Positions 1-9,075 of a stretch of DNA of 64,000 bases are shown here, piece after piece (within the stretch, counting starts at the first letter, position 1; every line of letters begins with the position of its first letter). The DNA is from Burkholderiales bacterium (GTDB taxonomy: Bacteria > Pseudomonadota > Gammaproteobacteria > Burkholderiales > Burkholderiaceae_C), in NCBI GenBank assembly GCA_016223165.1, contig JACRPO010000009.1:248001-312000 (forward strand). The letters run 5' to 3'. The notes under the pieces were generated by a model. It was not told the DNA's origin. It worked only from the letters and a program-made list of their open reading frames with translations, and made no database searches. The position numbers and the translations under genes are program-made.

Positions 1-74
1 CGTCAGGCCCGTCCCGCCCGCTCCGCGCCACCCCCACCGCAGCGCCGCTCCAACGCGGCGCCCAGCCCGGCTCC

Positions 75-581
75 ATGATCGACTTCGGTTTCGACAAGCT
101 AGCGCTCATCGGCGCGGTGGCGCTCATCGTCATCGGCCCCGAGAAGCTGCCGCGCGTCGCGCGCACGATGGGCCACCTGCTGGGCAAGGCGCAGCGCTAT
201 GTCGCCGACGTCAAGGCGGAGGTCAACCGCAGCATCGAGCTCGACGAACTCAAGAAGATGAAGACCGAGTTCGAGGAGGCGGCACGCGACGTGCAATCGA
301 GCGTGCAGAAGGAGGTCGACTCGGCGCGCTCGGCCTTCGAGACCGACTGGTCCTCGACCACCGCCAGCCTGGGTGACGGCAGCGGCGAGGGCGGCACCGC
401 CGGCAGCGGCGAGTCGATTCCGCCACCACCGCCGCAGTACCGGCATCCGAAGAAGAACTGGCGCCTCAAGCGCGGTGCCACGCCGCAGTGGTACAAGCAG
501 CGCAACGGCGTGCGCACGAAGGCGCAGTCGGGCGCGGCGCGCGTGGCACGCCACCGGCCGCGGCCGCTGGGCACGCCGTGA
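75..581 (+). CDS. tatB: Sec-independent translocase subunit TatB
   Basis: TatB is the inner-membrane subunit that, with TatC, receives twin-arginine signal peptides. The 168-residue protein begins with a short membrane helix (about residues 5-21) ending in the family hinge [10 protein letters not shown], followed by an amphipathic helix (about 23-60) and a charged, then proline-rich, disordered tail with a run of prolines near residue 118. tatC starts 34 bp downstream, so the pair is an operon. tatA is expected upstream but lies outside the window. The first 74 bases show no gene. TatA and TatB look alike, but the longer amphipathic region and the position before tatC favour TatB. Confidence 0.93.
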   Translation: MIDFGFDKLALIGAVALIVIGPEKLPRVARTMGHLLGKAQRYVADVKAEVNRSIELDELKKMKTEFEEAARDVQSSVQKEVDSARSAFETDWSSTTASLGDGSGEGGTAGSGESIPPPPPQYRHPKKNWRLKRGATPQWYKQRNGVRTKAQSGAARVARHRPRPLGTP

Positions 582-615
582 CGCGGCGGCCCGATCGCCT
601 GCCCGCGCCCTCGCG

Positions 616-1467
616 ATGAACGCACCCGACCCGAACGCCAAACGCGACGAGCTCGAAGGCACCGAGGCGCCGTTCGTCTCGCACCTGGTGGAGTTGCGCG
701 ATCGCCTGATCCGCGCCTTCATCGCCATCGGCATCGCCTTCGGTGCGCTGTGCCTGTGGCCGGGGCCGGCCGGGCTGTACGACTTCCTGGCCGCGCCGCT
801 GGTGATGCACCTGCCCAAGGGCGCGACGCTGATCGCCACCAACGTCATCTCGCCGATCCTGGTGCCGCTGAAGATCACGCTGATGGCCGCCTTCATGGTC
901 GCGCTGCCCGTCGTGCTCTACCAGGTGTGGGCCTTCGTCGCGCCGGGGCTGTATTCGCACGAGAAGAAGCTCGTGCTGCCGCTCGTGGTGAGCAGCACCA
1001 TCCTCTTCGTCGCCGGCGTCGCCTTCTGCTACTACCTGGTGATCCCGGGGATGAGCAAGTTCATCCAGGCCTTCGCGCCGAGCGCCATCACCGCGGCACC
1101 GGACATCGAGCAGTACTTCGGCTTCGTGCTCACGCTCTTCCTCGTCTTCGGCATCGCCTTCGAGGTGCCGGTGGCGGTGATCGTGCTGGCGCGCATCGGC
1201 GTCGTCAGCATCGAGCAGCTGAAGAAGTTCCGCGGCTACTTCGTCGTCGCGAGCTTCATCGTCTCGGCCGTCGTCACGCCGCCCGACGTGATCTCGCAGC
1301 TCGCGCTGGCCGTGCCGATGTGCATCCTCTACGAGCTCGGCATCATCGCCGCGCAGATCTTCATCAAGAAGACCCAGGCGCCGCCGGAGGCCGCCCAGGC
1401 GGCCGAGCCCGCCGCCGCGCCCGCCACCGGCAGTGCCGAGGACAAGGGCGCCGCCGGCTCGCCATGA
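616..1467 (+). CDS. tatC: Sec-independent translocase subunit TatC
   Basis: TatC is the polytopic receptor of the Tat pathway. The 283-residue reading from the ATG at 616 carries the N-terminal cytoplasmic signature SHLVELRDRL just before TM1, then about six hydrophobic segments, with the conserved acidic residue in the FGIAFEVPV stretch. The C-terminal tail is Ala/Pro-rich (about 35 residues), as is common in this group. A reading frame extends further upstream, but it overlaps tatB and lacks TatC similarity, so the ATG at 616 is chosen. The stop codon overlaps the dgkA start (ATGA at 1464-1467), implying translational coupling. Confidence 0.95.
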   Translation: MNAPDPNAKRDELEGTEAPFVSHLVELRDRLIRAFIAIGIAFGALCLWPGPAGLYDFLAAPLVMHLPKGATLIATNVISPILVPLKITLMAAFMVALPVVLYQVWAFVAPGLYSHEKKLVLPLVVSSTILFVAGVAFCYYLVIPGMSKFIQAFAPSAITAAPDIEQYFGFVLTLFLVFGIAFEVPVAVIVLARIGVVSIEQLKKFRGYFVVASFIVSAVVTPPDVISQLALAVPMCILYELGIIAAQIFIKKTQAPPEAAQAAEPAAAPATGSAEDKGAAGSP

Positions 1468-1898
1468 CGGCCCGGCCCGAGCCCCAACCCGAACGCGAGC
1501 CGCACGCCGCCCAGCACCTCAAGAGCCGCGGCGGCCTCGTCCGCATCTGGCGCGCCCTCGGCTACTCGCGTGCCGGCTTCACCGCCGCTTTCCGCCACGA
1601 GGCGGCGTTCCGGCAGGAGCTCGCGCTCGGCGTGCCGATGGTCGTGCTCGCCTGGTGGCTGGCGCCGACCTTGCTGCAGGCGCTGGCGCTCGTCGGCGTG
1701 GTGGTGCTGGTGTGGATCGTCGAGCTGCTCAACTCCGCCATCGAGGCGCTGGCCGACCGCGTGAGCGACGACCTGCACCCCCTGCTCGGCCGCGCCAAGG
1801 ACCTCGGCAGCGCCGCGGTCATGCTGAGCCTCGTGCTCGCCGGGCTCACCTGGGCGGTCGTGCTGGCCGGCCGCTGGTGGCCGGGGCTGCACGGCTGA
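1464..1898 (+). CDS. dgkA: Diacylglycerol kinase, prokaryotic DgkA type
   Basis: This small integral-membrane kinase phosphorylates diacylglycerol to phosphatidate and recycles lipid from envelope glycan synthesis. The 144-residue product has three predicted membrane helices and the family core ELLNSAIEALADRV followed by GRAKDLGSAAV. Residues matching the known active site of E. coli DgkA are E87, N90, E94, K112 and D113. The N-terminal 20 residues are polar. Its start overlaps the tatC stop by 4 bases, so it is read from the tat transcript. There is no functional link to Tat beyond membrane biogenesis. Confidence 0.93.
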   Translation: MTARPEPQPEREPHAAQHLKSRGGLVRIWRALGYSRAGFTAAFRHEAAFRQELALGVPMVVLAWWLAPTLLQALALVGVVVLVWIVELLNSAIEALADRVSDDLHPLLGRAKDLGSAAVMLSLVLAGLTWAVVLAGRWWPGLHG

Positions 1899-1913
1899 AG
1901 CCTCGGCTCGCGA

Positions 1914-1939
1914 GACGACCATGGGTGACGACCATGGAT
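1914..1939 (+). repeat. 13-bp tandem duplication at the methyltransferase start
   Basis: Two adjacent 13-bp copies (GACGACCATGGGT and GACGACCATGGAT, one mismatch) each carry an ATG. The first ATG (1921) opens a six-codon frame (MGDDHG, stop at 1939-1941) that overlaps the second ATG (1934), the methyltransferase start. It may be a chance duplication or a minimal upstream reading frame that affects initiation. Confidence 0.7.
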
Positions 1940-3214
1940 GACGTGAGCCGCATGGTGGCGCGGCAGTACGAGGCCTACGCCTACCCGGCGCCGTTCACCG
2001 ACCTCGCGGCCCAGATCGCCGAGGGCTATTTCGAATTCGGCAACCCCGCCGACTACGCCGCGCTGCTCTGGCCCGAGGGGCGGCCGCGGCGCCCGCTCAG
2101 CATCCTCGCCGCCGGCTGCGGCACGGTGCAGGCCGCCTATCTCGCCCACACCAACCGCGACAGCGAGGTCATCGGCGTCGACCTGAGCGAAGCCAGCCTC
2201 GCGCACGAACGCTTCCTGCAGGAGCGGCATGGCCTGGCCAACCTGCGCCTCTTCCGCGGCGACCTGCGCGAGGTGCACGAGCTCGGCCGCCGGTTCGACT
2301 GCATCGTCTGCTCGGGCGTGCTGCATCACCTCGCCGATCCCGACGCCGGCCTGCGCGCGCTCGCCGGCGTGCTGGCGCCGCAGGGCGCGATGACGCTCAT
2401 GCTCTACGGCGCCACCGCGCGCACGGGCGTCTACATGCTGCAAGACGCCTTGCGCCGCCTGCGCGTGCCGCAGAGCGCCGAGGGTGTCGCCTTCGCCCGC
2501 CGTCTCGTCGAGCAGCTGCCCGACGATCACTTCGCGCGCTGGTACCTGCGCGGCGCCGCCGAGCTGCGCGACGATGCCGCCTTCGTCGACACCTTCCTGC
2601 ACCCGCAGGACCGCGCCTACACGGTGCCGCAGGTGCTGGATTTTCTCGAGCGCAACGGCCTCGCCTTCGGCGGCTGGGTCGACAACGCGCACTACTACGC
2701 CGACGCCGCGCTGGCCCGCTTCACGCCCGAGGTGCGCGGCGCCGTCGCGGCGCTGCCGGCGCGCGAGCAATGGGCGGTGGTGGAGATGCTGACGCAGAAC
2801 CTGGGCATGCACATGCTGGCGGCGCGCCATGCCGGCGAAGGAACGCCGGCACCGGAGCCGGATTTCGCTTCGCCCGGCTGGCAAAGCCTCGTGCCCCGGC
2901 GGGTGCCCGGACTGCGACGCGCCGAGGCCGGCGGGAGGGCCGGCAGCGCCGGCGTCGCAAGCATCGCCGACAACCCGCGCGCCTCGTCGGCAGCGCCGGC
3001 CGTGGCGTTCTCGCGTAGCGGGCAGACGATCGAGCTCGGCCCCGGGCAGGCGGCGCTGCTGGAAGCGGCCGACGGTTCACGCCGCATCGCCGACCTGCTC
3101 GCGCTGCCCGCGCTGGCGCAGGTGCCGGCCGCTGCGCGCGAGCCGCTCACGCGCGAGTTCCTGGCGCAGATGTGGCGCCTCGGGCACCTGCTGTTCGCGC
3201 GCGGCGCGGCCTGA
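1934..3214 (+). CDS. Class I SAM-dependent methyltransferase with C-terminal extension
   Basis: This is a cytoplasmic methyltransferase of unknown substrate. In the 426-residue protein, residues 55-165 form a Rossmann methyltransferase core: glycine motif I AAGCGTVQAAYLA (59-71), the acidic ribose-binding GVDLSE (81-86), and a motif near 125 (CSGVLHHL) typical of UbiE/BioC-like enzymes. A central helical domain (about 190-320) precedes a C-terminal domain (about 340-426) resembling the small regulatory domain found on some methyltransferases. The ATG at 1934 gives a good N-terminus; the frame is open further upstream, but that overlaps dgkA. It sits 35 bp after dgkA and may be co-transcribed. 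The substrate cannot be read from the sequence. Confidence 0.75.
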   Translation: MDDVSRMVARQYEAYAYPAPFTDLAAQIAEGYFEFGNPADYAALLWPEGRPRRPLSILAAGCGTVQAAYLAHTNRDSEVIGVDLSEASLAHERFLQERHGLANLRLFRGDLREVHELGRRFDCIVCSGVLHHLADPDAGLRALAGVLAPQGAMTLMLYGATARTGVYMLQDALRRLRVPQSAEGVAFARRLVEQLPDDHFARWYLRGAAELRDDAAFVDTFLHPQDRAYTVPQVLDFLERNGLAFGGWVDNAHYYADAALARFTPEVRGAVAALPAREQWAVVEMLTQNLGMHMLAARHAGEGTPAPEPDFASPGWQSLVPRRVPGLRRAEAGGRAGSAGVASIADNPRASSAAPAVAFSRSGQTIELGPGQAALLEAADGSRRIADLLALPALAQVPAAAREPLTREFLAQMWRLGHLLFARGAA

Positions 3215-3219
3215 GCCTG

Positions 3220-3243
3220 TGCCGGCAGGGCGTCCTGCCGGCA
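3220..3243. terminator. Hairpin between convergent genes
   Basis: A perfect 10-bp stem (TGCCGGCAGG, 4-base loop GCGT, CCTGCCGGCA) lies in the 43-bp gap between the rightward methyltransferase and the leftward hlyD-like gene. There is no T-tract on either strand, so it would be a weak intrinsic terminator, but its position fits a bidirectional one. Confidence 0.6.
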
Positions 3244-3257
3244 GAGGCCCCAGGGGT

Positions 3258-4478
3258 TCACCGCTCCCTGAACGCCTCCTGGGTACGCAGCATCGGCCGC
3301 AGCAGGTACTCGAGCACCGTGCGCTCGCCGGTGCGGATCTCGGCGGTGCCGGTCATGCCCGGCAGCACTTCAAGCGCCCGGGCGCGCTTGCCTTCGCCGG
3401 CCTTGAAGCTGTCGCGGTCGGCATCCACCAGCGCCCGGTACCAGGTGCCGTCGGCAGTGGCGGCGCGCTCGGCGTCGCCGAGCGCGTCGGGGCTGATCGA
3501 GACCACCTTGCCGCGCAGCGAGCCGTAGATCGTGGGGTCGTAGGCCGAGAGCTTGATCGCCACCGGCTGCCCCACCTTGACGAAGCCGATGTCGGCGGGC
3601 TTGACGCGCGCTTCCACGAGCACGCGCGTGCCGATCGGCACGAGCTCCATGATCGGCGCGCCGGCGGCGACGACACCGCCGAGCGTGTTGTTCTTGATCT
3701 GCTTGACGATGCCGTTCACCGGCGAGACGAGCACGGTGCGCTTGAGCGCGTCGTCGCGCACGACCATCTGCTCCTCGAGCAGCGCGAGCTCGGTGCGCAC
3801 GCGCACGAGCTCGGCGCTGGCCTCCTGGCGGAAGCGGTTGATGCGCTCGCTGTTGCCCAGGCGCAGGTCGTTGACCTGCCGGCGCAGCCGCATCACCTCC
3901 ACCTCGCTCATCAGGCCGCGCTGCGCCATGCGCTCGGAGACGTTGAGCTCCTCGACGAGCAGCGCGATGCTGCGCTGGTTGGCCGCCACCGCTTCGTCGA
4001 GCGCCCGCTTGCGTGCCTCGAAGCTCTCGGTCTCGCCCTGCACCACCGCCGGCGACTTCTTCACCTCGGGCGGAAAGGTCAGCGGCTTGCCGGTGGCCTC
4101 GGCCGTCAGGCGTGCGACGGCGCCGCGCAGTGCCACGCGCTTGGCCTGGCCTTCGGCCTGCTGCGCCTCGACGCGCGTGGGGTCCAGCGTCGCGAGCTGC
4201 TGGCCCTGGCGCACCTGCTCGCCTTCGCGCACCGAGAGCTCGCGCAGGATGCCGCCTTCGAGGCTGGCGATGAGCTGGTCGCGCCCTTCGGGAATGATGC
4301 GCACGGGCGCTTTGGCGACGATGTCGACCTGCGCCGCTGCCGCCCAGCCGAGCGCCGCGGCGAGGATCGCGAGCATCAGGTAGACCGACCACATCGCGGC
4401 CGGTGCGGCCTCGACCACCTGCGCGCTGCGCACGGGGCTGAGATAGGCGAGGTCGCCGGGTTCGAGGCGGACACTCAT
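3258..4478 (-). CDS. HlyD-family membrane fusion protein of type I secretion
   Basis: This is the periplasmic adaptor that links an inner-membrane ABC exporter to an outer-membrane TolC-like channel. The 406-residue protein has a short cytoplasmic N-terminus, one membrane helix (about 29-49), a lipoyl/biotinyl half-motif, a long coiled-coil hairpin (about 110-260) rich in Arg/Glu/Leu, the second half-motif near VLVSPVNGIVKQI, and a beta-barrel end. It lies downstream of the ABC exporter gene on the same strand, separated by 217 bp that contain a hairpin. Close relatives are LapC/PrsE-type adaptors for large adhesins or RTX proteins. Neither a substrate nor an outer-membrane channel gene is in view. 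Confidence 0.9.
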   Translation of the reverse strand: MSVRLEPGDLAYLSPVRSAQVVEAAPAAMWSVYLMLAILAAALGWAAAAQVDIVAKAPVRIIPEGRDQLIASLEGGILRELSVREGEQVRQGQQLATLDPTRVEAQQAEGQAKRVALRGAVARLTAEATGKPLTFPPEVKKSPAVVQGETESFEARKRALDEAVAANQRSIALLVEELNVSERMAQRGLMSEVEVMRLRRQVNDLRLGNSERINRFRQEASAELVRVRTELALLEEQMVVRDDALKRTVLVSPVNGIVKQIKNNTLGGVVAAGAPIMELVPIGTRVLVEARVKPADIGFVKVGQPVAIKLSAYDPTIYGSLRGKVVSISPDALGDAERAATADGTWYRALVDADRDSFKAGEGKRARALEVLPGMTGTAEIRTGERTVLEYLLRPMLRTQEAFRER

Positions 4479-4589
4479 TGCGGCCTTGACGGGGCGCGGT
4501 GGCCTCTTGCTGCGAACTGCTTGCTTTTGGTTCCCTGCTTGCAGTCGGTGGCGGCGAAGGGCTGCGCGGGCAGGTCGCGTCGCTTAGCT

Positions 4590-4623
4590 GCGGCGGTCGG
4601 CCCCGGGGGGGCCCGACCGCCGC
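4590..4623 (-). terminator. GC-rich hairpin between ABC exporter and HlyD genes
   Basis: An 11-bp perfect stem (GCGGCGGTCGG / CCGACCGCCGC) with a 12-base C/G-rich loop sits in the 217-bp gap between two co-directional secretion genes. In the leftward direction it follows the ABC stop by about 70 bases. It could partially terminate the transcript or stabilise the upstream mRNA, setting different levels of the exporter and the adaptor. Confidence 0.45.
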
Positions 4624-4695
4624 AACCAAGCCCCGACGGGCTCCCGCCCGCGGCCTTGCCCGCCACGGTCGTCGAACGCCTAACGACACACGAAC

Positions 4696-7014
4696 TCACA
4701 CCGAAGCCTCCCTCTGCACCGGCTGCGCACTCGGATGCAGATGCAAATTGCTCGGCGCTGCCGCGGCCCCCGCCGCGCCCGCGCCCGTGCCCGCATTCGG
4801 CGCCGCCGCCGGCTTGGCCCCCGAGAGCGCCGCCAGCACCTGCGCCTTCGGCCCATCCATCACGATGCGGCCCGCGTCGACCACCACCACGCGCGTCACC
4901 AGCTCCAGCACGGCCGGCCGATGCGTCACCATCACCAGCGTGCAAGAGAAGCCGGTCCCCGCGACCACTTCCTTCAGCTGGCGCAGGAAGGCGACCTCGC
5001 TTTGCGCATCCATCGAGCTCGTCGGCTCGTCCATGAGCAGGATCTGCGGCCGCGTGACGAGGCAGCGCGCCAGCGCCACCAATTGCCGCTGGCCGCCGGA
5101 GAGCAGCGCGCCGGCCTCGCCGACCGGCAGCTCCCACCCCTGCGGGTGCGAAGCGACGAGCCGGTCGAGCCCGGTGAGACGGGCCACGTCGGCCAGCCGC
5201 GCCGGGTCGGCCGTGGGCCGGTCGAGCAGCACGTTGTCGCGCAGCGTGCCGTTGAACAGACGCGGGTCCTGCCCGACGAAGCCGACGCGCGCGCGGTAGT
5301 CGGCGGGGTCGATCTGGCGCAGGTCCATGCCGTCCACTTCGACATGGCCTTCGGTCGGCTGGTACAGCCCCGCGAGCAGCCTGAGCACCGTGCTCTTGCC
5401 CGAGCCGATGCGCCCGAGCACCGCCACACGTTCGCCGGGTTGGAACTGCAGCGTCACGCCCCTCAGCACACGCGGGCCCGGTTCACGGTCGGCGAAGCCG
5501 GGTGTCGGATAGGCAAAGCCGACTTCGCGCAGGCCGACGCGCCCGGTCAGCTCGCGCCGCGGCACGTAGACGCGGCCTTCCTCGCGCTCCACCGGCTGGC
5601 CCATCACGCGGTCGAGCGCGCGCATCGCCGCGCGCGCGCCCTGGTAGCGCGTGGCCAGCTGCACGACGCTCATCAGTGGCGCCACGGCGCGCGTGGCGAA
5701 CATCACGGCGCCGATCAGCGCGCCGGCGGTGATGACCTTCTCGTCGATCAACCACACGCCCCACACCAGCATCAGCACCGTCACCACCTGCTGCGACACC
5801 GACGAGAGGTTCGTCGTCCAGCTCGAGATGCTGCGCGAGCGCAGCATGGCCTCGGCGGCGGCGACGGTGGCCTCTTCGTAGCGGCGCAGGAAGCGGCCCT
5901 GGGCGCCGGCCGCCTTCAGGTCCTCGAGGCCATCCACCGCTTCGACGAGCACGCCGTGCAGGTCAGCCGTCTCACGCATGTGCCGGCTCATCGCCCGGCG
6001 CAGCGCGCCTTGGATCATCAGTGCCACCAACAAGAGCGCCGGCACGGCGAGCGCCGGCACCCAGCCGAGCGGCCCGCCGATGACGAAGGCCATGGCGACG
6101 AAGAGCGCGATGAAAGGCAGGTCCGACAACGCCGCCAGCGTCGCCGAGGCGAAGAACTCGCGCACCAGCTCCACCTGCGCCAGGATGTGCGCGTAGGCGC
6201 CGGCGCTGTCGGGCCGGTGCTCCATGCGCAGCGCAAGGGTCTGCCGGAAGAGTGTCGAGCCGATGATGAGGTCGACCTTGCGCCCGGCCATGTCGATGAG
6301 GTAGGCGCGCAGCTGCCGCGCCACGAGGTCGAAGACGATGGCGATGGCGCAGGCCGTGGCCACCGCCCACAGCGTGACGTAGGCCTGGTGCGGGATGACC
6401 TTGTCGTAGATGACCGAGGTCGCGAGGCCGGTCACGAGCATCAGCAGGTTCGAGAGGAAGGCCGCGAAGAGCGCCGAGCGGTAGTAGGGCACGAAGCGGC
6501 GCAGCGTGCCCCACAGCCAGTGGCGCGCCGGGTCGCGCAGCGCCGCGGCTTCTTCGGCCGATTCGCCGCGCCGCGCGAGCTCGGGCGCCGGCTGCGGCGT
6601 CGCGACGAGCGCGAAGCCGCTGTACTCGGCCTCGAGCTCGCCTTGGCTGGCGGAGCAGGCGTGGTGCTCGGGGCCGGGCATGACGATGTCGTAGCGCGTC
6701 GGGTCGGCCGCGTCGCGCGCCACCACGATGCAGGCGTCGCCCTCGCGCAGCAGCAGCACCGCCGGCAGCAGCAGGTGGTGCAGCTCGCCGAGCGGGCGTT
6801 GCACGAGGCCGGCGGTGTAGCCCGCCTCGCGCAGCACGCGCAGCGCCTGGTCGGGGCCGATGCGGCCCTCGATCGGCTGGCCGGCCAGCAGCGACTGCGG
6901 CGAACGCTCGCGCCCGTGGTGGCGCGTCAGCCACGACAACGAGTGCGCCAGCGCGTCGTTCTCGAGATCCCAGGCCGGGGCTTCCGGCAGCGTGGGGGCA
7001 GCCTGCAGTGCCAT
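4696..7014 (-). CDS. Type I secretion ABC transporter with degenerate C39 domain (LapB-like)
   Basis: This inner-membrane exporter ATPase is 772 residues long. Residues 1-150 form a C39 peptidase-like domain; in its early segment (LSWLTRHHGRERSP) no catalytic Cys is present, the hallmark of a substrate-docking rather than a cleaving domain. Residues about 165-450 are the transmembrane domain. The nucleotide-binding domain has Walker A GRIGSGKST (about 535), signature LSGGQRQLVALAR and Walker B ILLMDEPTSSMD. An Ala/Pro-rich tail of about 40 residues is extra. The gene starts 6 bp after the stop of the glycosyltransferase gene and precedes the HlyD gene. The family exports RTX proteins and giant adhesins, none of which is encoded here. 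Confidence 0.9.
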   Translation of the reverse strand: MALQAAPTLPEAPAWDLENDALAHSLSWLTRHHGRERSPQSLLAGQPIEGRIGPDQALRVLREAGYTAGLVQRPLGELHHLLLPAVLLLREGDACIVVARDAADPTRYDIVMPGPEHHACSASQGELEAEYSGFALVATPQPAPELARRGESAEEAAALRDPARHWLWGTLRRFVPYYRSALFAAFLSNLLMLVTGLATSVIYDKVIPHQAYVTLWAVATACAIAIVFDLVARQLRAYLIDMAGRKVDLIIGSTLFRQTLALRMEHRPDSAGAYAHILAQVELVREFFASATLAALSDLPFIALFVAMAFVIGGPLGWVPALAVPALLLVALMIQGALRRAMSRHMRETADLHGVLVEAVDGLEDLKAAGAQGRFLRRYEEATVAAAEAMLRSRSISSWTTNLSSVSQQVVTVLMLVWGVWLIDEKVITAGALIGAVMFATRAVAPLMSVVQLATRYQGARAAMRALDRVMGQPVEREEGRVYVPRRELTGRVGLREVGFAYPTPGFADREPGPRVLRGVTLQFQPGERVAVLGRIGSGKSTVLRLLAGLYQPTEGHVEVDGMDLRQIDPADYRARVGFVGQDPRLFNGTLRDNVLLDRPTADPARLADVARLTGLDRLVASHPQGWELPVGEAGALLSGGQRQLVALARCLVTRPQILLMDEPTSSMDAQSEVAFLRQLKEVVAGTGFSCTLVMVTHRPAVLELVTRVVVVDAGRIVMDGPKAQVLAALSGAKPAAAPNAGTGAGAAGAAAAPSNLHLHPSAQPVQREASV

Positions 7015-7020
7015 CGGCGG

Positions 7021-8925
7021 TCAGCCCTGCGCGGGCCGCTCCCGGCGCGCGTCGGGCCCCTCGTGCGCTTGCAGTGCTAGCCGCTCGAAGGCACTCTCGA
7101 TGTCGCGCACGATCTGCGGCACGTCGAAGAGCGGCGAGCTGCGGCCATGCTCGGCGAGATGGCGCTTCAGCGTCGCCACGCGCGCCGGCGTGCGGCCGAG
7201 CAGGATGGCCAGGCGCTCGTAGTCGGCCAGGCTCGTCGTCACGAGGTCGGGCAGGCCCACCGCGCTGAGCAGCGAGCCCGCCATGCGCGAGATGTAGGTG
7301 CGCCCGGAGAGCGTGACGATCGGCGTGCCCATCCACAGCGCGTCGCTGGCGGTCGTGCCGGCGTTGAACGGAAAGGTGTCGAGCACGAGATCGGCGAGCG
7401 TGAAGCGCGCCAGATAGTCGGCCGGCGAGACGCGCGGCGCGAACACCAGCCGCTCGGGCGCCACGCCCGCCGCCTGCGCCGCGGCCAGCATGTTGGCGCG
7501 CGCCGTGTCGTTGTCGGCGAGCAGCCACAGCGCGCTGCCCGGCACCGCGGCGAGGATGCGCATCCACGCCGAGAACATCTCGGGCGTGAACTTGTGGTTG
7601 TTGTTGAACGAACAGAAGACGAAGGCGCCCGACCCGGCCGAGGGCAGGCCGTAGCGCTCGCGCGTCTGCGTGACCAGCGGCGCCACCTCGCGCTGGCGGT
7701 CGCTCACCTGGTAGCAATGCGGCAGCAGCAGGGCGCGCTCGCTGCAGTAGCGCTGCAGCTCGGGCGGCATCACGTAAGCGTCGGCGAGCATCCAGTCGAC
7801 GCCCGGCAGGGCCGAAGTGCCGGGCAGGCCGAGGTAGCTCACTTGCACCGGCGCCGGCCGCTGCACGAGGATGCCCGGCCGCGCGCCGTTGGTCAGCCCC
7901 TGCAGGTCGACGAGCACGTCGATGCCGGCCTCGGCGATGCGGCGCGCCGCCGCGGTGTCGTCGACGCCGACGAGCGGCACGTGGTGGTCGATGGCCTTGA
8001 GGATGCGCTGGCGCAGCGGCTGCGCCGAGGGCGGCGTCCAGTCGAAGGCCCAGACCTCGAAGCGCTCGCGGTCGTGCAGCTCGAAGAGCTCCGCCGTCAG
8101 CAGGCCCACCGCATGCATGTGCAGGTCGCCCGAGAGGTAGCCGATGCGCAGGCGGCGCGGCGCGCTGCCGGGTGCGGCGGGCGCCTTCGCGAATTGCCGC
8201 CACAGCGGCGCGGCCGCGGGCTTGGGCACCTTCTCGTGCACGAAGCGCTGCGCCGCGAGCAGCTGCAGCGCCGGGTCGTCCGACAGGCCCATCATCGCCA
8301 GCAGCGAGGTGCCGGTGAGCAGCTGGTAGGCCGTCACCTCGCCCACCGGCTGCTCGGCCGGCCAGGCGCATTGTTTCTGGCGCACATGCACGTAGTGCTG
8401 GATGACGTCGGGCTGCGCCGCCTTCAGCTCGAGGCTGGCACGCATCTCGGCCTCGGCCTCGGGCAGGCGCTTCAGCTGCTCGAGCAGGCGGGCGCGGTTG
8501 TTCAGTGCGTGCAGGCGGTGTTCGAGCGCCGGCGCGGGTGTCGCCGAGGACGCCTCGCGCCAGCGTTCGAGGGCGGCGTCGAGTTCGCCGCGGCGCTCGT
8601 GCAGGTGGCCGAGGTTGAGCAGGGCCGGCGCGAAGCCGGGCACGCGCGCCAGCACGCGCCGGTAGGCGCGCTCGGCGCCGGCCTCGTCACCGGCCGCCGA
8701 GAGCGTCGTGCCCCAGTTGAAGCAGGCCGCCGGCCAGTGCGCGGCGGCCGGATTGCCGTCGACCCAGGCCTCGTACAGGGCGGCCGCCTCGCGCCCCTGG
8801 CCGCGCGCGGCCAGGCCCTGCGCACGCTCGATCAGCTCGGGCAGCGCCAAGCGCGCCGCGGCCGGGGCGGCGGCAACGGCAGGCAACTCGGTAACGACGG
8901 AAACGGCGGATTCGACGGCAGCCAT
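7021..8925 (-). CDS. TPR protein with SPINDLY/OGT-like (GT41) glycosyltransferase domain
   Basis: A predicted cytoplasmic O-linked sugar transferase of about 634 residues. The N-terminal third is TPR helices (visible repeats such as AERAYRRVLARVPGFAPALLN). The C-terminal half has the GT41 donor-site region: CSFNNNHKFTPEMF, VFAPRVSPADYL and DTFPFNAGTTASDALWMGTP. These match the UDP-GlcNAc transferase family and its bacterial SPINDLY-like relatives. It is immediately upstream of the type I exporter on the same strand, suggesting that it glycosylates the exported protein. The start is uncertain: ATG at 8925 is chosen, ATG at 8970 or 9003 is possible, and none has a clear ribosome-binding site. 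Confidence 0.85.
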   Translation of the reverse strand: MAAVESAVSVVTELPAVAAAPAAARLALPELIERAQGLAARGQGREAAALYEAWVDGNPAAAHWPAACFNWGTTLSAAGDEAGAERAYRRVLARVPGFAPALLNLGHLHERRGELDAALERWREASSATPAPALEHRLHALNNRARLLEQLKRLPEAEAEMRASLELKAAQPDVIQHYVHVRQKQCAWPAEQPVGEVTAYQLLTGTSLLAMMGLSDDPALQLLAAQRFVHEKVPKPAAAPLWRQFAKAPAAPGSAPRRLRIGYLSGDLHMHAVGLLTAELFELHDRERFEVWAFDWTPPSAQPLRQRILKAIDHHVPLVGVDDTAAARRIAEAGIDVLVDLQGLTNGARPGILVQRPAPVQVSYLGLPGTSALPGVDWMLADAYVMPPELQRYCSERALLLPHCYQVSDRQREVAPLVTQTRERYGLPSAGSGAFVFCSFNNNHKFTPEMFSAWMRILAAVPGSALWLLADNDTARANMLAAAQAAGVAPERLVFAPRVSPADYLARFTLADLVLDTFPFNAGTTASDALWMGTPIVTLSGRTYISRMAGSLLSAVGLPDLVTTSLADYERLAILLGRTPARVATLKRHLAEHGRSSPLFDVPQIVRDIESAFERLALQAHEGPDARRERPAQG

Positions 8926-9050
8926 GGGAGTCGTGCGGCGGTCCGGCAGACGGACGCCATCACGTTCCATGCTAGGCAGCCGGGGTTGCGTGCAAGGGCG
9001 CAACAGCGGGGCAAAACCGGGCCAGTTACGGCCCGTGGCGCGCGGCAGCG

Positions 9051-9071
9051 GCGCGCCGCCGGGCGGCGCGC
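9051..9071 (-). terminator. Hairpin downstream of cytochrome c peroxidase gene
   Basis: A 9-bp perfect stem (GCGCGCCGC / GCGGCGCGC) with a 3-base loop begins 5 bases beyond the peroxidase stop in the leftward direction. No clear U-tract follows. It lies before the start of the glycosyltransferase gene and probably separates the two transcripts. Confidence 0.55.
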
Positions 9072-9075
9072 TTCT

